35,513 nt of DNA from the NCBI GenBank assembly GCA_007130155.1, contig SLTB01000010.1:1-35513 (forward strand), in the 5' to 3' direction. The DNA is from Pseudomonadales bacterium. Lineage in GTDB: Bacteria; Pseudomonadota; Gammaproteobacteria; Pseudomonadales; Azotimanducaceae. Below are positions 14,201 to 22,868 of the stretch, in pieces. Each line of letters starts with the position of its first letter. Positions within the stretch are counted from its first letter, which is position 1. Position numbers and translations under genes: made by a program. The notes beneath the pieces were generated by a model. The model did not search any database and was not told the origin of the DNA. It saw only the letters and a list, made by a program, of their open reading frames with translations.

Positions 14201-14725
14201 CTCCTTGTAGCGGGAGATGCCTGCCGCTTCCTCGAGATGGTGACGCAGGTCCTCGGGGCGGGCCTCGATCAGGTTGGAGATCATGCCCTGCTCGATGATC
14301 GAGTAGCTGCGTGGACCGAGGCCGGTGCCAAGAAAGATGTCCTGAATGTCCCGCCGCCGGCAGCGGACACCATTGAGAAAGTAGATCGACTGCGCGTCGC
14401 GGGTCACCTGGCGGCGAATGGCAATTTCGGCAAACGCCGCGTGCTGGCCACCGGCTCGGCCATCGCTGTTATCGAACACCAGCTCAATGCTGGCCTGGGC
14501 CGTAGGCTTGCGGGTATTGGAGCCATTGAAAATGACGTCGGTGATCGATTCACCACGCAACTGCTTGGCGGAACTCTCCCCCATGACCCACCGCACCGCG
14601 TCGATGACATTGGACTTGCCACAGCCATTCGGTCCGACCACGGCGGTCAGATTGCTCGGAAACGACACCGTGGTCGGATCGACGAAGGACTTGAAGCCCG
14701 CGAGCTTGATTTGCTTCAGGCGCAT
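11210..14725 (-). CDS. smc: Chromosome partition protein SMC
   Basis: A 1171-aa SMC ATPase that organises and segregates the chromosome. The N-terminal head has Walker A GPNGCGKS (residues 31-38) and signature arm residues; two long coiled-coil arms rich in Glu, Arg, Ala and Gln flank a hinge at about 510-650; the C-terminal head has the ABC signature LSGGEKALTA and Walker B FCMLDEVDAPLDD. It is a true SMC: E. coli uses MukB instead, but many other gammaproteobacteria carry smc next to zipA. The ATG at 14725 begins the usual MRLKQIKLAGFKSF. No scpA or scpB is in this window. It starts 117 nt after ccmI ends. Confidence 0.96.
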   Translation of the reverse strand: MRLKQIKLAGFKSFVDPTTVSFPSNLTAVVGPNGCGKSNVIDAVRWVMGESSAKQLRGESITDVIFNGSNTRKPTAQASIELVFDNSDGRAGGQHAAFAEIAIRRQVTRDAQSIYFLNGVRCRRRDIQDIFLGTGLGPRSYSIIEQGMISNLIEARPEDLRHHLEEAAGISRYKERRRETENRIRHTRENLDRLNDLREELERQLGRLQRQARSAEKYREYKAEERKLKAELLALRWQAMTSEMERHNAQVSQLEIAMEQARAGRQAVLTSIEKERERNADLTAATGKVQQRFYELGATLARLEENLRARDQRVRQLESDLGAARSRREEGVRHLELDARRIEELEAALAAIEPEREAIAARDEEASALLEQAEASMQAWQQEWDSFNQAAAEPRRRAEVEASRIAQLEQSLGRSNQRLERLALDVHAAGADVEASDLGDLDARVEGVEQGMAGHETELEALALRVAENRSGLEEAERQLADARGQVQIQTGRKASLEALQESALGRQDAATRNWLADRGLGRKPRLGERLQVQSGWETAVEAALGNALQAVVVDVLDAPAEAALALDDVELTLFEGGRPAAAAAGDDPHGRMRLLDLVQADDDLVSLLGGFWATENLASALALRDRLGPQESIVTRDGILLGRRWLRLARGDAAGRGVLRRAQEIEALAATIAELGDRSSVFEDRVGRLRGERGSLEQARQQAQQALGELSRQHGSLRAERSAAQARLEAASARQERLSRERAELEELLASERRQIEMARQARSEAEVEMAELESRRGGLLGRRDSIRELLEEARQQARARRDAAYELELRRQNLGNQLESTRTAASRLRSQQEELAERLAALEEAVTEARAPLTELRGELETELARRLEVEQALAAARDTQTQAETGLRELEQQRAATEEQVQAGQAALEAARMERQAVEVRRRTLEEQLSESGTDAITVLAEIAEDASEMAWQQALEQLEARIHRLGPINLAAIEEFEQESERKNYLDAQNADLVEALGTLEEAIRKIDRETRARFKETFDKVNHGLQELFPKVFGGGHAYLELTGDDLLDTGVTIMARPPGKRNASIHLLSGGEKALTAIALVFSIFQLNPAPFCMLDEVDAPLDDANVGRFCRLLTEMGREVQFIFITHNKITMEMAEQLMGVTMQEAGVSRLVSVDVEQAAALAG

Positions 14726-14842
14726 GAATTGGCGACGTGCCCCAAGGGTGGTCCCACAGCATGCGGAACCCGTGTTCGCTATGGGCGGAAAAGTCTATCG
14801 AGTATTGGCGGGCAGGTCACGGTCGCCCGACCCATCCATCAA

Positions 14843-16504
14843 CTATTCGATCACCCGATCAATGAGCACGTTCACCACCCGGCCACGGCTGGCGGGATCA
14901 AGGGTGGCGCTGACGCCTTCGAGATCGCCGGCCTGGGGCGCAACGCCACCATCCGCTGACACCCGCGCGACGATCTGCACCCGGTTCGCGCCGGACAAAG
15001 TCCGCTCCGGCGTCATGGCCATGGCGTCGTCCAGGGTCACCAGCAGCGGCAGTTCACTGGCCCGATAACGGGCCACTGCCAGAGGCGATGGCGGGCCACC
15101 CACCTCCCGGGCGAAAACGAACAGCGTCGCTCCAGGTGGAATCGACACCTCATCGCCCGCCTCCACCAGCACTCTCACGGCGGCAGGTCCGGCCACGAGT
15201 TGCTGCGCTGCGGTCACCGCGGCCCCGGTTGCTCCCAACTGGAGTCGCACCGGTGGCGCACCCGACGTTGGGATGGGCCCGGCGCTGCGTTCGAGATCAC
15301 CCGGGCCGCGCTCGGCGGTACCGGAGCGTGACAGTCGCGCCACTACTTCCACCTGCTCGACACTGTCCAGAGCCATTTCCGGCGCCATGGCATCGTCCAC
15401 GCTGAGCTCGACGTCCAGCCGGGCCGCCGGCCGCAGGCGCTGCACGGCCAGCGGCATGGGCGGCCCCCCGACCGGGCGCGCCATGACGAACACCGCGGCA
15501 TTGGCGGGCAGATCAGCCAGCACCGTTTCAGACATCGTGACCAGAACACGGATGGCGCCGGGGTCGCTGTCGGCCTCGCCGGCAGGTTCCGAACCAGGCT
15601 CTGGCAACACGCCTGGCAGGCCGGCGAGTTCCCGTGACCGCGCCAAGCCGTCGCTCAGGAAGGTGCGCCGCTCGCCTTCCGGCACACCGCTGGCCAGCAC
15701 CTGCTCAAAGAGGCCAGCAGCCTCCCCAAAGCGTCCGCCCTGGAAGGCATCCATGGCCAGGATCTCGAGCATGATGGGCTGGCCCGGGGCCAGCTCCAGC
15801 ACCCGGTCAATCAGCGCGCGAACGGACGGTGTAATACGTCTGTCCTCGGCCAGATACAGCGCCTGGACCTGAAACACCAGCGGGCCGGGTTCATCGGGAA
15901 TCAGCGCCGCCACCCGCCCGAAGGCCCGGCCGGCGCGTACGAACTCACCCTGGTTCAAGGCCGTTCGGCCAAGCAGGAACCAGCCGTCTGCGTCATCGGG
16001 ATTGGCCGCGAGCCGGGCATCAAGGCGGTCCATCAGTTGATTGACCTGACGGCTATCGTGAGCGCCATCCGGCCGCTGCTCCACCGCCCGCAGCTCTCGC
16101 GCCAGGGCCAGTTCGTCCTGATAACCCAGGGACAGTCCCCAGTCGGCATAAAGGATGAGAGCAATCAGCGGCACAGCCAAGGCCCCCACCCACAGCAGAC
16201 TGCCGCCACGAGCCGCAGGCTCCGATTCAGCCGCTAACGGTGCGTCGAGCTCCGCTAAGTCGTCGATGTCACCGAGCAGCGACCGTTCCAGCTCCGAACG
16301 CAGCACCTTGTGCTCTTCATCGCTGATGCGTCCTTCGTCCCGATCCGCGTTCAGCTCGGCCAGGCGATCCTCGAAGATCGCCACATTCGAGTCGGCACGA
16401 ATGCGGGCAGCGCGGTGCTCGCTGCGACCGCGGAACAACGGCCAGAGGGTGAAGCCCGCCGCCGCAGCGACCATGACCACGACAAGCATCCAGAATACGG
16501 TCAT
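14843..16504 (-). CDS. ccmI: Cytochrome c maturation protein CcmI (CycH) with doubled C-terminal domain
   Basis: An inner-membrane chaperone that holds apocytochrome c for haem ligation with CcmF and CcmH. The N-terminus has two TM helices (about 2-22 and 102-121) around a cytoplasmic helical loop (NVAIFEDRLAELNADRDEG), then a periplasmic TPR region (about 165-300). The C-terminal IG-like domain with VGGPPMPLAV and LDDAMAM-type motifs appears twice: about 318-405 and 443-553. CcmI proteins I know end in one such domain, so the 553-aa length reflects the duplication. The ATG at 16504 overlaps the ccmH stop (ATGA). Last ccm gene, 117 nt before smc. Confidence 0.9.
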   Translation of the reverse strand: MTVFWMLVVVMVAAAAGFTLWPLFRGRSEHRAARIRADSNVAIFEDRLAELNADRDEGRISDEEHKVLRSELERSLLGDIDDLAELDAPLAAESEPAARGGSLLWVGALAVPLIALILYADWGLSLGYQDELALARELRAVEQRPDGAHDSRQVNQLMDRLDARLAANPDDADGWFLLGRTALNQGEFVRAGRAFGRVAALIPDEPGPLVFQVQALYLAEDRRITPSVRALIDRVLELAPGQPIMLEILAMDAFQGGRFGEAAGLFEQVLASGVPEGERRTFLSDGLARSRELAGLPGVLPEPGSEPAGEADSDPGAIRVLVTMSETVLADLPANAAVFVMARPVGGPPMPLAVQRLRPAARLDVELSVDDAMAPEMALDSVEQVEVVARLSRSGTAERGPGDLERSAGPIPTSGAPPVRLQLGATGAAVTAAQQLVAGPAAVRVLVEAGDEVSIPPGATLFVFAREVGGPPSPLAVARYRASELPLLVTLDDAMAMTPERTLSGANRVQIVARVSADGGVAPQAGDLEGVSATLDPASRGRVVNVLIDRVIE

Positions 16505-17010
16505 GAGCGCGGTGAGACCCCGCTCGCGTCTGCCTCAAGCTGACCGCGCAGGCGCGCCAGCCGGGCTTCGTCGTCAGGGGTGAGGCTGTCGGTACCAAGA
16601 CGCGATTCCCGGCGCTGATTGCGGATCATCACAGCGATGATACCGAGGCCGATGAACAACAGCACGAAGGGGCCCACCCAGAGGGCCGCGGTCTTTGCCG
16701 TGAAGCGCGGCTTGTAGAGGATGAAGTCGCCGTAGCGGGATACCAGATAGTCGCGGATCTCCCGATCGCTGTGTCCTTCGCGAACCATGTTGGCCACGGT
16801 CCGGCGCAGATCCCGGGCGATGGGCGCATCCGAACCCCAGAGGTTGGTGTTCAGGCACTTCGGACAGCGCAGCTCGGCGTTCAGAGCGTGGAAGCGGGCC
16901 TCCTGCTCACGGGTGGCAAACTCGTAGACGTCGATGGAGGACGCATGCACGTGGCCCGCCAGCAGGGCCAGCCCGAGCACGAGAATCCGCAACAGAACTT
17001 CAAGACGCAT
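16501..17010 (-). CDS. ccmH: Cytochrome c maturation protein CcmH
   Basis: A 169-aa thiol oxidoreductase subunit. A signal or anchor segment (about 4-22) precedes the periplasmic redox domain with LRCPKC (Cys49 and Cys52), which reduces the CXXCH disulphide of apocytochrome c; a TM helix lies at about 112-132. The family motif is usually followed by QNQ-type residues; here it reads NTNLWGSDAPIARDLR, a modest variation. The ATG at 17010 overlaps the ccmG end by 11 nt and the stop overlaps ccmI. It corresponds to the short CcmH type, with the long C-terminal part of E. coli CcmH encoded separately as CcmI. Confidence 0.93.
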   Translation of the reverse strand: MRLEVLLRILVLGLALLAGHVHASSIDVYEFATREQEARFHALNAELRCPKCLNTNLWGSDAPIARDLRRTVANMVREGHSDREIRDYLVSRYGDFILYKPRFTAKTAALWVGPFVLLFIGLGIIAVMIRNQRRESRLGTDSLTPDDEARLARLRGQLEADASGVSPRS

Positions 17011-17575
17011 CGCGCAACTCCGCCAGGAGCGGCGCCAGCTTGGTGTCCCAGACGCGCTGATCCACCGCGCCGACACGCTTGTAGCGGATCACGCCATCAG
17101 CATCCACCAGGAAGGTCTCGGGCGCGCCATAGACTCCGAGATCGATACCCAGGCTGCCGTCCGCATCCACCACCGAAAAAACATAGGGGTCACCGAAGCG
17201 CGCCAGCCAGCGCCGCGCCTCGGCCGGATTGTCCTTATAGTTGATACCGAAGATGGGCACGCCGTATTCCTTGGAAATACGATTGAGTTCGGCGTGCTCG
17301 GCCCGGCAGGTGGGGCACCAGGTGGCCCAGACGTTGAGCAGGAAGGGCTCGCCGTGCATGGCCTCGGAACTGACGATGCGATCCGGTTCATGCAACACCG
17401 GCAGGGCAAAGTCGGGCAGCGGATGATTCAACAGCGCTGACGGCAGGGCATGGGGATCGCCGAGACTGAAGCCGCGCCAGAGCAGCAGCAGCACCAGCAG
17501 GAACACGCCTAAGGGAATGAACAGGCTCGCACGATGGAGGCCCGGTCTGGACGCGGTTGCAGACGGCGCCCTCAT
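17000..17575 (-). CDS. ccmG: Thiol:disulfide interchange protein CcmG/DsbE
   Basis: A 191-aa membrane-anchored periplasmic thioredoxin-like protein that passes electrons to the apocytochrome/CcmH step. One N-terminal TM helix (about 17-34), then a thioredoxin fold with active site [10 protein letters not shown] (Cys87 and Cys90) and the family's acidic YGAPETF segment near the C-terminal half. The ATG at 17575 overlaps the ccmF stop by 4 nt (ATGA), and the stop overlaps ccmH by 11 nt. Confidence 0.95.
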   Translation of the reverse strand: MRAPSATASRPGLHRASLFIPLGVFLLVLLLLWRGFSLGDPHALPSALLNHPLPDFALPVLHEPDRIVSSEAMHGEPFLLNVWATWCPTCRAEHAELNRISKEYGVPIFGINYKDNPAEARRWLARFGDPYVFSVVDADGSLGIDLGVYGAPETFLVDADGVIRYKRVGAVDQRVWDTKLAPLLAELRDAS

Positions 17576-19575
17576 GACCTGCCCTCCGCCAACTGTCCCG
17601 CCACGTTCTGGCGGCGTTCCACCGCCCGTTCCGCCAGTCGCCGGTAGCGCCGATCCACGGCAGCCATGACGCCACCGAGAGCCATCAGCAGCGCACCTAG
17701 CCAGATCCAGCGGACGAAGGGCTTGTAGTGCACCCGCACAGCCCAGGCCTGAGCACCCAGGGGTTCACCCAGGGCGACATAGAGATCACGGGTGATGCGC
17801 GGGTTGATGGCTGCCTGGGTCATGATCATGCCGCGCACCGGGTAATGGCGTTTCTGGGGCCGCAGCGTGAAGCGTTCACGGCCGTTCTTCAGCACCGTGA
17901 TGATGCCCTCATCCGCCGACCAGTTCGGCCCATCCACCTGCCGGATGCCGTCGAAGCGGAAGTCCCAGCCTCCCACTTCCACCGTGTCGCCGGGCACCAT
18001 GCGGACGTCACGCTCATCGGAGTACACCACCACCATCGCGATGCCGACCACCGATACGGCGATACCGAAGTGAGCGACCCACATACCCAGATAGCCGGCG
18101 CCGAGCTTCGGGACGGCAGCCAGCCGTGACGACCAGTCGCCCTTGTGGGCGATCCGCGACAGGGTGTCCTGCACCAGGGACAGCACCACCCAAACCGCCA
18201 CCGAAATGCCCGCCACCGCCCAGAAATCCAGGGCACCGGCGAACACCAGCGGCAGCACAACACCCAGGGCCAGGCTCACCACCGCGATCCGCGCCAGCTG
18301 CCGCCAGAGCTCGTCAAAGCTCGTGCGTTTCCAGCGTGCCAGGGGCCCCGCCCCCATGGCGATCAGCAACAGCAGCATCAGCGGCACGAACACGGCATTG
18401 AAGTAAGGCGGCCCCACCGAGAGTTTGTCGCCTCCGGTCATGGCCTCGTAGATCAGCGGATACAGGGTACCGAGTAGCACCGCGGCGGTGGCCACCACCA
18501 GCAGCACGTTGTTCACCAGCAGCATGACTTCCCGGGACAGCCCGTCGTAGTTGGCATCGGCCCTCATCACCGGAGCGCGCAGGGCGTAGAGCGCCAAGGA
18601 ACCGCCCACCACCAGCAGCAGGAAGACCATGATGTAGAACCCGCGCTCAGGGTCCACCGCGAAGGAATGCACGGAGGTCAGGACCCCGGAGCGGACGATG
18701 AAGGCACCGAGCAGCACCAGGGAGAACGTGGCAATGGCCAGCAGCACCGTCCAGCTGCGGAAGACGCCGCGTTTCTCGGTGACCGCCAGGGAATGGATCA
18801 GGGCCGTCCCCACCAGCCAGGGCATGAAGGAGGCGTTCTCCACGGCATCCCAGAACCACCAGCCACCCCAGCCCAGTTCGTAGTAGGCCCACCAGCTGCC
18901 CAGCGCGATGCCCACGGTGAGAAACGCCCAGGCCACATTGGTCCAGGGCCGCGACCAGCGCGCCCAGGCCGCATCCAGACGTCCGGACATCAGTGCTGCA
19001 ATGGCGAAGGCAAAGGCCACGGAGAAGCCCACGTAGCCCACGTAGAGCATGGGCGGATGGACGATGAGGCCGAAGTCCTGCAGTTGGGGATTGAGATCGG
19101 AGCCATCCGTCGGCGACATGGGCAGCAGCCGCTCGAAAGGGTTGGAGGTCAGCAGCATGAACAGGATGAAACCGATGCTGATCAGGCCCATCACGCCCAG
19201 CACCCGCGCCAGCATGTCCAGGGGCAGCCCCTGGCTGCGCAGCGCCACGGCCAAAGTCCAGCCGGCCATGATCAGCGTCCAGAGCAGGAAGGAACCTTCA
19301 TGGGCACCCCACACGGCACTGAACTTGTAATATGTCGGCAGCAGGGAATTGGAGTTCTGGGCCACGTAGGCCACAGAGAAGTCGTCGGCCAGGAAAGCAT
19401 AGGTCAGGCAGATGTAGGACAGCAGCAGAAAGACGAACATGCCCGCCGCCAGCGAACCACCGCTGCGCATCCATACCACCCTTCCGGTGTAAGTCCCGGC
19501 AATGGGAAGGATGGCAAGCAGCAGGGCAAAGCCCAATGCCAGCGCCAGGGCGAAGTGTCCGAGCTCAGGGATCAT
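17572..19575 (-). CDS. ccmF: Haem lyase CcmF
   Basis: A 667-aa polytopic inner-membrane protein of the haem handling family, which joins haem from holo-CcmE to apocytochrome c together with CcmH and CcmI. About 14-15 hydrophobic segments are visible. The tryptophan-rich WWD domain is [20 protein letters not shown] in the first half, and conserved histidines flank it (for example in [10 protein letters not shown]). Length matches E. coli CcmF (647 aa). The ATG at 19575 lies 55 nt after ccmE ends; the stop overlaps ccmG. Confidence 0.96.
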   Translation of the reverse strand: MIPELGHFALALALGFALLLAILPIAGTYTGRVVWMRSGGSLAAGMFVFLLLSYICLTYAFLADDFSVAYVAQNSNSLLPTYYKFSAVWGAHEGSFLLWTLIMAGWTLAVALRSQGLPLDMLARVLGVMGLISIGFILFMLLTSNPFERLLPMSPTDGSDLNPQLQDFGLIVHPPMLYVGYVGFSVAFAFAIAALMSGRLDAAWARWSRPWTNVAWAFLTVGIALGSWWAYYELGWGGWWFWDAVENASFMPWLVGTALIHSLAVTEKRGVFRSWTVLLAIATFSLVLLGAFIVRSGVLTSVHSFAVDPERGFYIMVFLLLVVGGSLALYALRAPVMRADANYDGLSREVMLLVNNVLLVVATAAVLLGTLYPLIYEAMTGGDKLSVGPPYFNAVFVPLMLLLLIAMGAGPLARWKRTSFDELWRQLARIAVVSLALGVVLPLVFAGALDFWAVAGISVAVWVVLSLVQDTLSRIAHKGDWSSRLAAVPKLGAGYLGMWVAHFGIAVSVVGIAMVVVYSDERDVRMVPGDTVEVGGWDFRFDGIRQVDGPNWSADEGIITVLKNGRERFTLRPQKRHYPVRGMIMTQAAINPRITRDLYVALGEPLGAQAWAVRVHYKPFVRWIWLGALLMALGGVMAAVDRRYRRLAERAVERRQNVAGQLAEGRS

Positions 19576-19630
19576 TCCGGGTCTCCGATCGCGCTTTCAA
19601 ACCATGACGGAACCGCTGCCCGGGGGCGGA

Positions 19631-20110
19631 TCAACCTCCGGCCGAGTAACCGTTGCTGCCTGCATTGACCGTGTTGCCCATAGGCGGCTTGCGCCCCTGC
19701 ATCGCGGCCAGCTCCGCCGGCATGTAGTTCTCGTCGTGCTTGGCCAGGACCTCCGAGGCCACGAACACCCCATCGGCACCCAGCCGACCGTTGGCGACGA
19801 TGCCCTGCCCTTCACCAAACAGATTCGGGAGGATGCCCTCGAAAGTCACCGGCACGTTGGATCCCGCGAGGTCAGAGATGACGAAGGACACCGTCATGCT
19901 GCCGGTTTCCCGGAACACGCTGCCTTCCACCACCATGCCGCCAGCGCGGATGCGCTGATCGATGGGTGCCAACCCGGCGACGATCTGATCGGGCGGATAG
20001 AACAGATTGATGTTCTCGTTCAAGGCGTTGAGCACCAGCGCCGTGGTGAGCCCCACGCCGCAGACGAGTACGCCAATGACGAGCAGTCGTTGTTTACGCT
20101 TCGGGTGCAT
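19631..20110 (-). CDS. ccmE: Haem chaperone CcmE
   Basis: A 159-aa periplasmic haem chaperone anchored by one N-terminal TM helix (about 8-30). Its OB-fold domain ends in [10 protein letters not shown], where His125 is the covalent haem-binding histidine and Tyr129 the haem ligand. A flexible Gly/Asn-rich tail follows. The ATG at 20110 begins MHPKRKQR, the standard basic start; longer frames upstream overlap ccmD and are not needed. The gene overlaps ccmD by 17 nt. Confidence 0.95.
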   Translation of the reverse strand: MHPKRKQRLLVIGVLVCGVGLTTALVLNALNENINLFYPPDQIVAGLAPIDQRIRAGGMVVEGSVFRETGSMTVSFVISDLAGSNVPVTFEGILPNLFGEGQGIVANGRLGADGVFVASEVLAKHDENYMPAELAAMQGRKPPMGNTVNAGSNGYSAGG

Positions 20111-20309
20111 TCGACTCGACTTCCGCTTGCTGCCCCAGTGCATCAGCCCGCCGCAGACGACCGCGCTGTTCCGCAAGGAAGCGGCGCCGGCGCCACAACG
20201 GCCATATCAGAACAAATCCTACCACGGCCACGGTCAACAGGTACGACCACCAGACGTAGAATCCGTGCCCGCCCATGGCCAGAAATTCGCCGAAACTATC
20301 AAAACTCAT
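20094..20309 (-). CDS. ccmD: Haem exporter/chaperone subunit CcmD
   Basis: A 71-aa small membrane protein with one TM helix (about 15-38, [20 protein letters not shown]) followed by a positively charged cytoplasmic tail, as in CcmD, which releases holo-CcmE from the CcmABC complex. The start ATG at 20309 overlaps the ccmC stop (ATGA) and gives [20 protein letters not shown], the conserved N-terminus. It overlaps ccmE by 17 nt. Confidence 0.92.
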   Translation of the reverse strand: MSFDSFGEFLAMGGHGFYVWWSYLLTVAVVGFVLIWPLWRRRRFLAEQRGRLRRADALGQQAEVESNAPEA

Positions 20310-21070
20310 GCCCGCTCCTGCCGACACAGGTCCGTGACCCAGCGCGTCCGTCGCTCCCGCAGCAGCACCTCAGTGCGGGTACCCTGAATGACGCTGACTG
20401 CAAACAGCAGGTTGAAGCCAAGCACGTTCAGCAGCAGCGGTATCCACATGACCGGCGGCATGGCCGGAGCTGAGGTCACACTGAAGGTGGCCGGCTGATG
20501 CAGAGTCATCCACCAATCCACCGAGTACTTGATGATGGGAATGTTGATCACCCCGACAATGGCCAGGATGGCGCAGGCCCGCCCGGCTGCCTCCGGCCGC
20601 TCGATGGCCCGCCGGAGGCCCATAATGCCGAGATAGAGGAACAGCAGGATCAGTACCGAAGTGATGCGCGCGTCCCAGATCCAGTAGGTGCCCCAGGTGG
20701 GCTTGCCCCAGATGGAGCCGGTGGCCAGGGCCAGGAAGGTGAAGGCGGCGCCGACAGGTGCCACTGTGGCCATCACCATGTCCGCCAGTTTCATGCGCCA
20801 GACCAGCAGGACGACGCCACAGACGGCCATGAGCATGTAGCCCGCCTGGGCCAGATAGGCCGCCGGCACATGAATATAAATGATGCGGAAGCTGTCGCCC
20901 TGGAGATAGTCCGGTGGCGCATAGGCCAGCCCCCAGACGGTTCCCACGCCGAGCAGAAGCGCCGCCGAAGCCGCCAGCCACGGAACCCAGGAGCCAGTGG
21001 TCTCATAGAACCAGCGCGGCGAACCCATGCGATGCCAGAGCCGCCGCAACCCGTCAGGAATGTACTTCAA
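20306..21070 (-). CDS. ccmC: Haem transporter subunit CcmC
   Basis: A 254-aa inner-membrane protein with six TM helices that loads haem onto CcmE. The WWD signature WGKPTWGTYWIWDARITS lies at about 121-138, and a conserved histidine sits in IIYIHVPAAY (His67). The start is TTG at 21070, supported by AAGGAG eight bases upstream; no ATG nearby would keep the first TM region and conserved MGSPRWF part. It lies 34 nt after ccmB and overlaps ccmD by 4 nt. Confidence 0.95.
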   Translation of the reverse strand: MKYIPDGLRRLWHRMGSPRWFYETTGSWVPWLAASAALLLGVGTVWGLAYAPPDYLQGDSFRIIYIHVPAAYLAQAGYMLMAVCGVVLLVWRMKLADMVMATVAPVGAAFTFLALATGSIWGKPTWGTYWIWDARITSVLILLFLYLGIMGLRRAIERPEAAGRACAILAIVGVINIPIIKYSVDWWMTLHQPATFSVTSAPAMPPVMWIPLLLNVLGFNLLFAVSVIQGTRTEVLLRERRTRWVTDLCRQERA

Positions 21071-21104
21071 GCCAACCTCTCCTTAAGCCCACCATCAAGC
21101 GCTT

Positions 21105-21809
21105 TCAGCCCGTTTCGACGCCGATCCGCAGCGCCGCTGCAATGGCGAAGGGCACCGTGGTGATGGCGAAACTCGTACCGGCCGCCAGCCACAACAGCGG
21201 CCCGGTGGGATCCAGACCCGAGCCGGCCAGTTCCGCCGCGCTGACGCCGAGAATCAGCACCGGCACGAACAGCGGCAGCACCAGCAGGGCCAACAGCACT
21301 CCGCCGGTACGCAGCCCCACGGTCAAGGCCGCACCGACACCGCCAAGCAGCACCAGCACCGGCGTTCCCAGGGCCAGCCCCAGCATCAAAGGCAATCGCG
21401 CTTCCGGCGCCAGATTGAGCATGCCCCCCAGCACTGGGGCCAGCAGCGTCAGCGGCAAGCCGGTGACCATCCAGTGGGCCAGCATGCGCGCCACAACCGG
21501 GAGATACAGCGGCTGCGCTCGCAACACCATCTGCTCCAGGGTGCCATCGTCACGATCGCGACGGAACAGGGCCTCGAGACCCAGCAGCGTGGCCAGCAGG
21601 GCCGCGATCCACAGCACGCCGGGCGCCATACCCGCCAGAACACCGGGCTCAGGACTGACGCCCAGGGGAAACAGGGTAATGACGACGACGAAGAACGCCA
21701 GCGGATTCGCCAGCTCCGAGGGCTGACCGAAGGCAAGCTTGAGATCCCGACGCAACTGGCCGCGGAACAGCACCCACAGACTGGCCTCACTCCCTGGGGA
21801 GGCCCTCAT
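21105..21809 (-). CDS. ccmB: Haem exporter permease CcmB
   Basis: A 234-aa membrane subunit of the CcmAB ABC transporter, with six predicted TM helices. It begins with a short cytoplasmic segment (FRGQLRRDLKLAFGQPSE) and the conserved NPLAFFVVVITLFPLGVSPEP. Together with CcmA it drives ATP-dependent release of holo-CcmE from CcmCD. The ATG at 21809 overlaps the ccmA stop (ATGA), indicating coupled translation. Confidence 0.94.
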   Translation of the reverse strand: MRASPGSEASLWVLFRGQLRRDLKLAFGQPSELANPLAFFVVVITLFPLGVSPEPGVLAGMAPGVLWIAALLATLLGLEALFRRDRDDGTLEQMVLRAQPLYLPVVARMLAHWMVTGLPLTLLAPVLGGMLNLAPEARLPLMLGLALGTPVLVLLGGVGAALTVGLRTGGVLLALLVLPLFVPVLILGVSAAELAGSGLDPTGPLLWLAAGTSFAITTVPFAIAAALRIGVETG

Positions 21810-22426
21810 GAAGCCGCCCCGATCCAGCGCGTGCTCAGTCCAGGCAGATCCGGAGCCGGCTGGTGGGTGGTAAAGAGGATGGCACCACCGCCGGCCAGCC
21901 GCTGGGCCATCAGGCCGCTGACCAGCTGCAGCCCCGCGTCGTCCAACGCCGTGAACGGCTCGTCGAGCAGCCAAAGGGGCACTTCAGCCGTAGGCAGGGC
22001 GAGCCGGGCCAGCGCCACCCGCCGCTGCTGACCGGCGGAGAGCTGCTGGCAGGGCACCTCCTCATAACCGATGAGACCCACCCGCTCGAGGGCAGCGCTG
22101 ACCACGCCGCCCGAACCGCGCCAACCGGCCAGATCCAGGTGCCAGCGCAGATTGTCCGCCGCACTCAGCAGGCCGGAGATGCCCGGCCGATGCCCCACGA
22201 AAAGCAGTTGATCGCCGCTGACCGGCACACCGAGCAGTCGGATGCTACCCTCATACTCAGGATGCATGCCGGCAATGCAGCGCAGCAGCGTGGTCTTGCC
22301 GGCACCGTTAGGCCCCCGCAGCTGTAAGGCCTGCGCAGCCTCCAGACGCAGGTCGAAGTCAGCGAACAGCTCGCGGTCGTCGCGTTCACAGCGCAGGTCA
22401 CGGATATCGAGAACGGCATGGGACAA
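21806..22426 (-). CDS. ccmA: Haem exporter ATP-binding protein CcmA
   Basis: A 206-aa ABC ATPase, the length of E. coli CcmA (207 aa). Walker A is GPNGAGKT (about 38-45), the signature is QQLSAGQQRR and Walker B is LWLLDEPFTALDD. I choose the TTG at 22426 because GGAG lies six bases upstream and because a TATAAT box at 22476-22471 puts transcription start near 22464, which excludes the longer TTG start at 22465. First gene of the ccm cluster; all following genes to ccmI overlap or lie within about 55 nt, so ccmABCDEFGHI is probably one transcript. Confidence 0.93.
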   Translation of the reverse strand: MSHAVLDIRDLRCERDDRELFADFDLRLEAAQALQLRGPNGAGKTTLLRCIAGMHPEYEGSIRLLGVPVSGDQLLFVGHRPGISGLLSAADNLRWHLDLAGWRGSGGVVSAALERVGLIGYEEVPCQQLSAGQQRRVALARLALPTAEVPLWLLDEPFTALDDAGLQLVSGLMAQRLAGGGAILFTTHQPAPDLPGLSTRWIGAAS

Positions 22427-22470
22427 GGAGCGCTCCGCGCCGCGGCGATGGCGATTCGAGGACAACCGCG

Positions 22471-22476
22471 ATTATA
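22471..22476 (-). promoter_or_regulatory. Candidate -10 box of the ccm operon promoter
   Basis: TATAAT on the minus strand, a perfect sigma-70 -10 hexamer, placed 45 bases before the chosen ccmA start. The -35 region at 17-bp spacing reads GCGCAA and is poor. The predicted start of transcription is near 22464. Confidence 0.45.
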
Positions 22477-22747
22477 GCCACAGCCGGGACGGATTGCGCC
22501 GAGGAGCTCGACAGTTGAGGCGATCATGGACCTCGAGGATGCCCTGCGCGCTCACCATCGCAGCCAGCGCGAGTCGCATCTGCGACCAGGCTGCAACCAC
22601 CCGCAGGGAAGTGCATCGCCAGCCCGAAGCTCCCATAGGAATGCCGACCACCGAAGGGCGCCGATATCGAAAAGAAGCCCGCTACATGACATGGATCAAA
22701 CCCCTGCCTCGTCGAGCGCGGGATCATGGGCGTGGCGGGTTGTTCAA

Positions 22748-22766
22748 GTTCCAGGCGACCTGGAAC
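22748..22766 (+). repeat. Perfect 8-bp hairpin upstream of ppk2
   Basis: GTTCCAGG (22748-22755), a 3-nt loop, and CCTGGAAC (22759-22766) form a perfect hairpin about 100 nt before the ppk2 start. Confidence 0.65.
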
Positions 22767-22811
22767 CCGCATCTCGGTGACTTCGCTTCGCGCATCGGTG
22801 AGAGATGCGGG
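22766..22811 (+). repeat. 10-bp inverted repeat upstream of ppk2
   Basis: CCCGCATCTC (22766-22775) pairs perfectly with GAGATGCGGG (22802-22811) around a 26-nt loop. It follows the preceding hairpin directly, sharing one base, so the two would stack or compete. Confidence 0.65.
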
Positions 22812-22821
22812 CCGAGGAGAG

Positions 22822-22839
22822 CGGCCATGCGGCCGTTTT
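22822..22839 (+). terminator. Terminator-like hairpin in the ppk2 leader
   Basis: CGGCC (22822-22826), a 4-nt loop and GGCCG (22831-22835) followed by TTTT; G-T and A-T pairs can extend the stem. It ends 29 nt before the ppk2 ATG, so if transcription begins upstream it could work as an attenuator. The T-run is short. Confidence 0.4.
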
Positions 22840-22868
22840 CCTGAACCAAGCAAACATTGGGTGTACAG

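Larger units (their letters stand above)
22427..22868. other. Divergent spacer between ccmA and ppk2
   Basis: The 442-nt region holds the ccm promoter at its left end and three inverted repeats at its right end (22748-22766, 22766-22811, 22822-22839). I see no convincing gene; open frames on either strand lack ribosome binding sites and recognisable motifs. Confidence 0.6.
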
